From Chloroflexota bacterium (GTDB lineage Bacteria > Chloroflexota > Anaerolineae > Anaerolineales > Anaerolineaceae), in NCBI GenBank assembly GCA_023406965.1, contig JAEXTI010000429.1, positions 1 through 10,830 on the forward strand: a DNA stretch of 10,830 bases. Direction: 5' to 3'. A program made the translations under genes and the position numbers. This document shows, one piece after another, positions 6,342 to 10,830 of the stretch; position 1 is the first letter of the stretch; the number at the start of each line of letters is the position of its first letter. The notes beneath the pieces are model-generated. The model saw nothing but the letters and a program-made list of their open reading frames with translations. It did not search any database and had not been told where the DNA came from.

Positions 6342-6397
6342 ACCACGGCAAATCCCAGAGACCCTTTATATTAGAAAATTTGGGCTAATTTTCATTC

Positions 6398-6460
6398 GTA
6401 ACTACTTTGACAATGCCACTTTAGAACATCGTGACCTTCGAACTTGGGTGTTACCCCCCA
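6398..6460 (+). repeat. Dispersed intergenic repeat, copy A
   Basis: These 63 bases match the reverse strand of 8235-8296 at 53 of 62 aligned positions; all nine substitutions are transitions, and there is one indel in the C-run. A shorter, more diverged copy lies at 7983-8035. The shared core is GTMACTTTARAAC followed by CTTCGARCT and a C-rich end. Confidence 0.85.
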
Positions 6461-6509
6461 CCTCTTCCGCCTTTGGCCGTGCAGTTACTTTTCGATAATC
6501 GTAAATGGG

Positions 6510-6539
6510 TTGTAAAGTCCATCGACGCAAAGATATGAT
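6510..6539 (+). promoter_or_regulatory. Probable promoter of the response regulator gene
   Basis: TTGTAA (6510-6515) and TATGAT (6534-6539) are 18 bases apart, matching -35 at 4/6 and -10 at 5/6. It starts 77 bases before the ATG at 6592, so the leader would be about 45 nt. Confidence 0.55.
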
Positions 6540-6591
6540 ATAAAAGAAAAAGTGAAATCTCTGCCAAATCCCATTGGTTTATCGGGGGAAT

Positions 6592-6999
6592 ATGAGCAAA
6601 GGCCGAATTTTGATCGTAGATGACAATGTCGACAACCAGGAATTGGTTCGTTTTATCCTCGAACAGGCCGACTACGAAGTGATGGTTGCGATGGATGGCA
6701 GCGAAGGCTTGAAAAAAACCCTGGAACTCAAACCCGACCTGGTTCTATTGGATATGAGTATGCCGGAAATGGACGGGTGGGACGTGGCGCGCAAGCTGAA
6801 AGCGGAACCCGAAGCCGCCGGAATCTGCGTGGTGGCTCTCACCGCCCACATCTTGCCGGGCGACCGCAAGAAAGCCCTCGATGCCGGCTGCGACGGCTAC
6901 ATCTCCAAGCCGCTGGACGTGCCCAATTTCACCGGGCAAATCGCTTCGTATCTGCGCAAGCGTAACCCAGGACGCAACACCGGCTCGCTGACTTTCTAA
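6592..6999 (+). CDS. Stand-alone response regulator receiver protein (CheY/DivK-like)
   Basis: The ATG at 6592 starts MSKGRILIVDDN; a purine run (6584-6590) lies just before it, and the in-frame TTG at 6574 has no such support. The 135-residue product is a single receiver domain with no output domain. Key residues are present: acidic pair D10-D11, phospho-acceptor D54 (LLDMSMPEMDGW), T84 (ALTAH) and K106 (ISKPLD). It should be phosphorylated by a histidine kinase and act by binding another protein. No kinase is encoded in the window, so the partner is unknown. The short tail after residue 122 is basic and then polar. It is transcribed alone, divergent from ssb. Confidence 0.95.
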   Translation: MSKGRILIVDDNVDNQELVRFILEQADYEVMVAMDGSEGLKKTLELKPDLVLLDMSMPEMDGWDVARKLKAEPEAAGICVVALTAHILPGDRKKALDAGCDGYISKPLDVPNFTGQIASYLRKRNPGRNTGSLTF

Positions 7000-7048
7000 T
7001 TCTGCGCAATCTCCGTTAACCTTAAAAGAATCCCCAACCTCTTTTATT

Positions 7049-7079
7049 TTGACTCAAGATATAGTACACTTGTTCTATA
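7049..7079 (+). promoter_or_regulatory. LexA-box-like palindrome downstream of a TTGACT element
   Basis: TATAGTAC-ACTT-GTTCTATA (7060-7079) has 8-bp arms with one mismatch. Its core AGTACACTTGTTCT (7063-7076) satisfies the cyanobacterial LexA consensus RGTACNNNDGTWCB at every position. A -35-like TTGACT (7049-7054) sits just upstream; the -10 is not clear, with TTCTAT or TCTATA 18-19 bases further on as the candidates. The next gene is the transglycosylase at 7247. Chance occurrence is possible. Confidence 0.4.
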
Positions 7080-7128
7080 GCAAATAAGTAACTACTCATA
7101 CCCAAGGCAAAAAGGCTCGATTCTGAGG

Positions 7129-7166
7129 TGTTTGTAGGGGCAATTCATGAATTTACCCCACAAACA
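7129..7166. repeat. Imperfect palindrome centred on ATTCATGAAT
   Basis: Bases 7129-7147 and 7148-7166 are reverse complements at 16 of 19 positions, with no loop, around a perfect ATTCATGAAT core. The GTAGGGGCAATTCATGAAT style resembles small palindromic repeats and element ends seen in cyanobacteria and Chloroflexota. It lies in the leader of the transglycosylase gene. Confidence 0.6.
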
Positions 7167-7246
7167 TCGGGAACTTGAAACAGTTCAGATTCCGAAGATT
7201 TTCTTCAAGCCTGCTGAGTAGATGGTCAAAGAGAGAGGTAATCATT

Positions 7247-7894
7247 ATGTACGGTGTACACCGCGCAATTTTTATGGGCATTTTGGCAGGCAGCCTGTTC
7301 CTGATAGGCATTACCAGCTTGATTGCCAGCCCCCAGCTAGTCGTTTCCGCTTCCAGCGGAGCGCTCTCTGCTGCCGAGGACGCCACGCCGCTGCCTGCCG
7401 AACGGCCCGCAGCAGCAGAGGCCCCCGCCGCACAAGAACCCGCCCCAGCACAGGAACAAGCCCCCCAAGCCAACAGCGAATGCGGCCTGCCTACCAGTTA
7501 TTCCGACTCGGTGCGCCAGTGGTGTGATTGGATCCAGCGCTACGCCCAAGAAAACGGCCTGGAACCCAACCTGGTCGCGGCGGTCATAACGCAAGAGAGC
7601 GGCGGCAACGCCCAGGCTTACTCCAAAAGCGGCGCAGTGGGCCTGATGCAGGTCATGCCCCGCGACGGGTTGGCGGCAGGCTTTATGTGCATCAACGGGC
7701 CTTGTTTTGCCTCGCGGCCCAGTTCAAACGAGTTGTATGACCCCGAATTCAACATCCGCTTTGGCACGCAAATGCTGGCCGGGCTCATCTCCAGGCGCGG
7801 CAGTGTCCGCGACGGGTTGATGGCATACGGCCCCGCCAACGTTGGCTATTACTACGCCGACAAGGTGCTGGCGATCTACGAATCGCGTCGATGA
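7247..7894 (+). CDS. Small exported lytic transglycosylase (SLT domain)
   Basis: The ATG at 7247 has AGAGAGG about 8 bases upstream and gives an N-terminal hydrophobic segment (8-28) acting as a signal peptide or anchor; a longer in-frame extension from TTG 7175 would bury this segment. The 215-residue product then has an Ala/Pro/Glu/Gln-rich linker (44-77) and a lysozyme-like SLT domain (about 85-212). It shows the catalytic Glu117 in ITQESGG, the substrate-loop GAVGLMQVMP (129-138) and MAYGPANVGYY (192-202). Such enzymes cleave MurNAc-GlcNAc bonds in peptidoglycan, forming 1,6-anhydro ends. Cys79, Cys93, Cys148 and Cys153 could form two disulfides outside the membrane. It appears to be a single-gene unit, with a LexA-like site far upstream. 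Confidence 0.92.
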   Translation: MYGVHRAIFMGILAGSLFLIGITSLIASPQLVVSASSGALSAAEDATPLPAERPAAAEAPAAQEPAPAQEQAPQANSECGLPTSYSDSVRQWCDWIQRYAQENGLEPNLVAAVITQESGGNAQAYSKSGAVGLMQVMPRDGLAAGFMCINGPCFASRPSSNELYDPEFNIRFGTQMLAGLISRRGSVRDGLMAYGPANVGYYYADKVLAIYESRR

Positions 7895-7982
7895 GATTGA
7901 GGAAAGTGTCTGATGAAATATATAGACGGGTGCGTTGCCCCTGCATATATGTTTAGTTATTGCTCAGCCCTTTTTGGGCCCG

Positions 7983-8035
7983 AGTAGTTTGACAAAGTCA
8001 CTTTAAAACTTCGAGCTTGTGAACCCCACCCCCCG
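7983..8035 (+). repeat. Dispersed intergenic repeat, copy B
   Basis: GTAGTTTGACAAAGTCACTT aligns to copy A from its fifth base, continues through TTTAAAAC, and lacks a short segment present in A and C before TTCGAGCTT and the C-rich end. In addition, CGAGTAGTTT (7981-7990) is the perfect reverse complement of AAACTACTCG (8058-8067), so this copy also sits in its own 87-bp inverted repeat. Confidence 0.7.
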
Positions 8036-8130
8036 CCTGCTACGCGACCCGCTGGCAAAACTACTCGAAAAATTCAACCCATGTGCGGGGCTCTCGCCAG
8101 AGCGCCGAAACGGCGAGGGGAGAAGATTTC

Positions 8131-8165
8131 GCAAAAGTGAGGGGCTTTCAGCCTCTCACTTTTGC
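8131..8165. repeat. 15-bp hairpin, possible transcript-end structure
   Basis: GCAAAAGTGAGGGGC (8131-8145) pairs with 8151-8165 with one G-T wobble across a 5-nt loop. It lies between two convergent genes and could mark transcript ends in both directions, although no T-run follows on either strand. Confidence 0.6.
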
Positions 8166-8234
8166 AGAATTCTTTCCCTCCCCCGGCAATACGCCTGAAT
8201 GAACGAGGGTCTTGGCAGCCGGGGGAGGGCAGGG

Positions 8235-8296
8235 TGGGGGCAGCACCTGAGCTCGAAGGTCATGATGTTCTAAAGTGACATTATCAAGGTAGTTAC
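8235..8296 (-). repeat. Dispersed intergenic repeat, copy C
   Basis: Read on the minus strand it begins GTAACTACCTTGATAATGTC and aligns to copy A along its full length with only transitions and one indel. It ends 15 bases short of the PP2C stop codon. Confidence 0.85.
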
Positions 8297-8311
8297 AATT
8301 TTTAGTTACTC

Positions 8312-9454
8312 CTAAGGCTGAAGCGTATAGGTGGGCCAGGGAGTCAGCGTGGGGCCACTGTCGCCCGGCAGCACCGGCTGCGCCGTGGCACTGGCCTGGG
8401 GAATAATCACTTCAGGTGTAGCGCTGGCTTGAGGCGCGGCAGTGGCTTCTTCCAGCGTCGCCGTGCTTTGCAACAGCGGCGCATTGAGCGTGATGGTCGG
8501 AGTCACTTTTTGCTCGCCGCCACGGCCTGCCAGCCAAATGCCCCCAAAGATCAGCCCAGCCAGGGCAGCCAGTGCCAGCAGCGCCGCCACGCAGCCAAAA
8601 GCCAGCTTGCGCCGGTTCCGGCTCAACCAGCTTTCCTGGATTTTGTGGGGCGGAATCTGCAGCGTGACAATCGTGATATTATCATGCCCTCCACGGGCAT
8701 TGGCCAGATCGATTAATGTTTGGGTTGCCACCTCGGGCGGCTGTTCGGTGTAGGCTTTGAGGATTTCCTCGTCCTGCACCAGGTCGGTCAAGCCGTCACT
8801 GCTCAGCACCAAACGGTCGCCGGGCAACAACTGCGCGCCCTGATTTGCCTCAGCACGCTCATCGTCCTCATCATCATCCAGGCGCAAGCGCACATCCACT
8901 TCCGGCGGCACAGCCGATCCCAGGTAGCGGCGAATCACGTGCGCGTTCGGGTGCCCCAAGGTCTGCTCCACGGTGAGCAAGCCCTGATCGACAGCTTCCT
9001 GCAGCCAGGTATGGTCAATACTCAGGCGCTGGATGCGCCCAGCGCGGAGCAGGTAAATGCGGGAATCACCCACCGTAGCGGTATAAAGCCGGTCGTCGAT
9101 CACCCAGGCGCACGCACAGGTCGCGCCCATGCCGGTCTGCTCGTTGTTCTGGGCTGCCTGGCTCTGAATGGCCACACTGGCCTGCTGGACAGCGGCGACC
9201 AGCGTCTCCACAGGTCGAGAAGCATCACTGGCAGCCACCACCGCGCTGATCTGGTTGACAGCGATCTCCGAAGCCACTTCTCCGGCACGGTGACCGCCAA
9301 TGCCATCAGACAGCACAGCCAACACCACCGGACGACGGTCCAGATTGCTCAAAATGAAGGCCGAAACACCATAACGGTCTTCATTATTTTTCCCTTTCAT
9401 ACCAGGATGCGTCCCGGCTGCGATGGGAATGGGTGATTGCTCTTGTCGAATCAT
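8312..9454 (-). CDS. PP2C-family Ser/Thr protein phosphatase with C-terminal membrane anchor
   Basis: The 380-residue product has a complete bacterial PP2C domain (about 8-266): KGKNNEDRYGV (20-30), SDGIGGHRAGEVAS (49-62), TATVGDSRIYLLR (125-137), DHTW (147-150), SSDGLTDL (218-225) and GGHDNITIV (255-263). Metal ligands D26, D50, D220 and D258 are all present, so it should be an active Mn/Mg-dependent phosphatase acting on phospho-Ser/Thr in the cytoplasm. An acidic insert (DDDEDDER, 193-200) is unusual. A single membrane helix (about 286-310) leads to a Thr/Ala/Pro-rich outer tail, a layout typical of Chloroflexota signalling proteins. Its ATG lies three bases after the stop of the FHA gene, so the two are co-transcribed. 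A Ser/Thr kinase would be expected nearby but is not in view. Confidence 0.94.
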   Translation of the reverse strand: MIRQEQSPIPIAAGTHPGMKGKNNEDRYGVSAFILSNLDRRPVVLAVLSDGIGGHRAGEVASEIAVNQISAVVAASDASRPVETLVAAVQQASVAIQSQAAQNNEQTGMGATCACAWVIDDRLYTATVGDSRIYLLRAGRIQRLSIDHTWLQEAVDQGLLTVEQTLGHPNAHVIRRYLGSAVPPEVDVRLRLDDDEDDERAEANQGAQLLPGDRLVLSSDGLTDLVQDEEILKAYTEQPPEVATQTLIDLANARGGHDNITIVTLQIPPHKIQESWLSRNRRKLAFGCVAALLALAALAGLIFGGIWLAGRGGEQKVTPTITLNAPLLQSTATLEEATAAPQASATPEVIIPQASATAQPVLPGDSGPTLTPWPTYTLQP

Positions 9455-9457
9455 AGG

Positions 9458-10830
9458 CTACTGTTCTTCCAGTAAGGTCGCCACAAGTTCCCGCCGGGCA
9501 GGCGGGTTGGCCAATTCAAAACGGTACAGCGCGCGGCCGATATGCACCAGGTCGCCGTGTTTCAGCAAGGCTCCCGCTCCGGATACCGGGGCATAATTCA
9601 CCCAGGTGCCCGCCACCGAGCCTTGATCCAACAACCGGAAGCCGCCCTCATCGCCGCACAGGATGCGCGCATGGAGCTTATCGACCGTTGCATCGCGAAT
9701 CATCTGCATAACTTGAACCGAGTCGCTGCCCAGGGTCAGTTCGGGCTGGCTCAGCGGGATCATTTCGCCCGCAATGGGCTGCTCACTCTCATTCAGGCGC
9801 ACCAGGCGAGCCGGCGCGCTTCCTGAATCACGCGGGCGCGGCCTGGAGACAGTTTCTCGCGAGGCAGACCGGCGACGCGGCTCTCCCTGCTCAATCGCCA
9901 CGGGTTCGGTCAGCGGGTCACGGCGACGCCTGAACCCCAGCCCGCCCCGTTTGCGAAAGCGGCTTTCGCCAACCAGCACACCTGCCAGAACCAACCCCGC
10001 CACCAGCACAGCGCCAATGGCGATCAATCCGGTGGTAGAGATGCCCCCCAGCACGGCGGTGCCCGGCTTGGGTTCCACCAACACTACCAGGGGCAGCTCA
10101 ATGCTCGACCCGCTCAACTGCAATTCGTCGGTGGCTTCCACCCGCAAGGTGTGCGGGCCACTTTCGGTGAAGCCAGCTAGATCCAGGGCGAAGCGATCAA
10201 ACGGTTCAGCGGTATTCTCTGCAACCAGTTCACCATCCAGAAAGAGGCGCGTAGATTGCAACGAACGTTGAATGCCGTCGGAGAACTCGACCACAATTTG
10301 CAAGTCAAGGCTCTCGGGCTGCAGGGTTGAGGGCTGCTCGCGGGTTCTTTCCGTCCAGGCGCGATTCACTTCGGCGGGTGGCGAGATAAAGATGGGGTTT
10401 GGCGCGGCTATGTCTAATGTAAAAGTCAACGGCTCGGCTTGCGCAACGGTCGCACCCTCCTGCTGCAGCAGGACCTCCAGCGCGTGTTGCCCACCGGCGC
10501 GCAGCCCAGACACATAACTCACCCGGTACTGCCTCCGCAAGGGAGCCAGCCATTCTTCCAAATTGGGGAAAGTCTCAGGCCCGCTGACCAGCGCCAGGCG
10601 CCCACCGGTGCGGTCCACCAGCGCTTGCAGCAGGGCCACATCCGGGGCGGGGCGGTCATCGGCGGTAACCACCCACACAAAAATGCGCACGTCCATTTGA
10701 TCGGCCCGCCCGGCCAGTTCGGCCAGGCCGGTTTCGCTGCCTGTCATCGGCGGGGTGATGTACAGAACCGCACGTTTGGTGCGCGGGTGCTGGGTGGGGT
10801 CGCTGGCCAAACCCACTGCCCGAGTCAGCG
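9458..10830 (-). CDS. VWA-like/FHA membrane protein, 5'-truncated by the window edge
   Basis: The frame is open through base 10830, so the GTG at 10816 is probably internal and the N-terminus is missing. The order in view is the C-terminal half of a von Willebrand A-like domain (about 10540-10830; RAVLYITPP, VRIFVWVV, TGGRLALV), with its metal-binding MIDAS motif presumably off the window. Then come an Ig-like beta region (about 10080-10300), one membrane helix (about 9963-10040), a basic Arg/Ser-rich linker, and a C-terminal FHA domain (about 9510-9745) with LHARI, GTWVN and HGDLVHIG. FHA domains bind phosphothreonine, but the usual Gly-Arg is Gly-Ser here and the Ser of the SxxH motif is Asp, so phosphopeptide binding is doubtful. 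Co-operonic with the PP2C phosphatase; together they suggest Ser/Thr phospho-signalling across the membrane. Confidence 0.88.
   Translation of the reverse strand, partial: LTRAVGLASDPTQHPRTKRAVLYITPPMTGSETGLAELAGRADQMDVRIFVWVVTADDRPAPDVALLQALVDRTGGRLALVSGPETFPNLEEWLAPLRRQYRVSYVSGLRAGGQHALEVLLQQEGATVAQAEPLTFTLDIAAPNPIFISPPAEVNRAWTERTREQPSTLQPESLDLQIVVEFSDGIQRSLQSTRLFLDGELVAENTAEPFDRFALDLAGFTESGPHTLRVEATDELQLSGSSIELPLVVLVEPKPGTAVLGGISTTGLIAIGAVLVAGLVLAGVLVGESRFRKRGGLGFRRRRDPLTEPVAIEQGEPRRRSASRETVSRPRPRDSGSAPARLVRLNESEQPIAGEMIPLSQPELTLGSDSVQVMQMIRDATVDKLHARILCGDEGGFRLLDQGSVAGTWVNYAPVSGAGALLKHGDLVHIGRALYRFELANPPARRELVATLLEEQ

Larger units (their letters stand above)
6170..6591. other. Divergent regulatory gap between ssb and the response regulator
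   Basis: No gene is seen. From left to right it holds the AT-rich ssb leader (6170-6260; TAGAAT on the minus strand at 6234-6239 is a possible -10 box without a convincing -35), a long perfect palindrome (6289-6341), one copy of the dispersed intergenic repeat (6398-6460), and a promoter for the response regulator (6510-6539). Confidence 0.6.
7981..8296. mobile_element. MITE-like element bounded by inverted copies of the dispersed repeat
   Basis: The left end (copy B, 7983-8035, +) and the right end (copy C, 8235-8296, -) are imperfect inverted repeats of about 55-60 bp. Between them are hairpins at 8093-8117 (CTCGCC/GGCGAG), 8131-8165 (15-bp stem with one G-T wobble, loop TTTCA) and 8176-8229 (12-bp perfect CCCTCCCCCGGC/GCCGGGGGAGGG arms). 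There is no ORF inside. I see no clear target-site duplication, so mobility is inferred from structure only. Confidence 0.45.
7895..8311. other. Convergent non-coding gap holding a repeat-rich element
   Basis: No gene is seen on either strand. The gap lies between the 3' ends of the transglycosylase (+) and the PP2C gene (-). It contains a short GCCC-TTTTT-GGGC hairpin (7967-7979), dispersed repeat copies B and C in opposite orientation, and three internal hairpins. Confidence 0.65.

Noticed and set aside
7024..7045. AAAAGA/TCTTTT pair as a terminator of the response regulator gene
   Set aside because: A 6-bp A-T-rich stem with a 10-nt loop is too weak to call, although T-rich sequence follows.
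7247..7261. GTACGGTGTAC near the transglycosylase start as a second LexA-like site
   Set aside because: The half-sites are 3 rather than 4 bases apart and lie within the start of the coding region; likely chance.
8720..9436. 238-residue plus-strand frame opposite the PP2C gene
   Set aside because: The PP2C motifs on the minus strand are complete; this frame is GC-driven antisense reading.
9774..10271. 165-residue plus-strand frame opposite the FHA/VWA gene
   Set aside because: Arg/Ser-rich, no motif, and it overlaps a supported gene.

Overview
The window looks like a chromosomal segment from a Chloroflexota bacterium, most likely an Anaerolineae-type lineage. This is inferred from protein style only: a secreted subtilase ending in SVGWN repeats, an LCP lipoprotein with long Thr/Pro tails, membrane-tethered PP2C and FHA proteins with the same Thr/Pro-rich extracytoplasmic tails, and a translin homologue beside ssb. 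No rRNA or tRNA is present to confirm it. Genes are GC-rich. The gaps between them are AT-richer and full of inverted repeats.

Layout. (1) 1-1143 (+): the 3' part of a membrane diguanylate cyclase (GGEEF with an I-site), open at the left edge. (2) 1144-1487: a gap with a hairpin cluster that may terminate the cyclase transcript, then a good promoter overlapped by a LacI/CcpA-type operator. (3) 1488-2999 (+): a secreted S8 protease. (4) 3087-6169 (-): a tightly packed five-ORF operon, read right to left: ssb, a translin-family protein, the N-terminal piece of a Cas4/RecB-like nuclease, its C-terminal piece, and an LCP lipoprotein. (5) 6170-6591: a divergent regulatory gap with a 25-bp perfect palindrome, a repeat copy and a promoter. 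(6) 6592-6999 (+): a stand-alone receiver protein. (7) 7000-7246: a gap with a LexA-box-like site. (8) 7247-7894 (+): a small exported lytic transglycosylase. (9) 7895-8311: a non-coding gap occupied by a MITE-like inverted-repeat element. (10) 8312-9454 and 9458 to beyond the right edge (-): a PP2C phosphatase and a VWA/FHA membrane protein, one signalling operon.

The most unusual part is the ssb operon. It combines an ssDNA-binding protein, a translin/Trax-like protein with an acidic-residue arrangement compatible with nuclease activity, and a membrane-anchored Fe-S nuclease. The nuclease is interrupted by one in-frame TAA lying exactly between two transmembrane helices. The Cas4-type cysteine set (1 + 3) and the nuclease core are therefore divided between two adjacent ORFs in the same frame. 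This could be a true two-subunit enzyme, a stop-codon readthrough case, or a recent nonsense mutation or sequencing error. A second notable signal is a dispersed intergenic repeat family, with three clear copies and two possible degenerate ones, two of which bound a composite hairpin-rich element.
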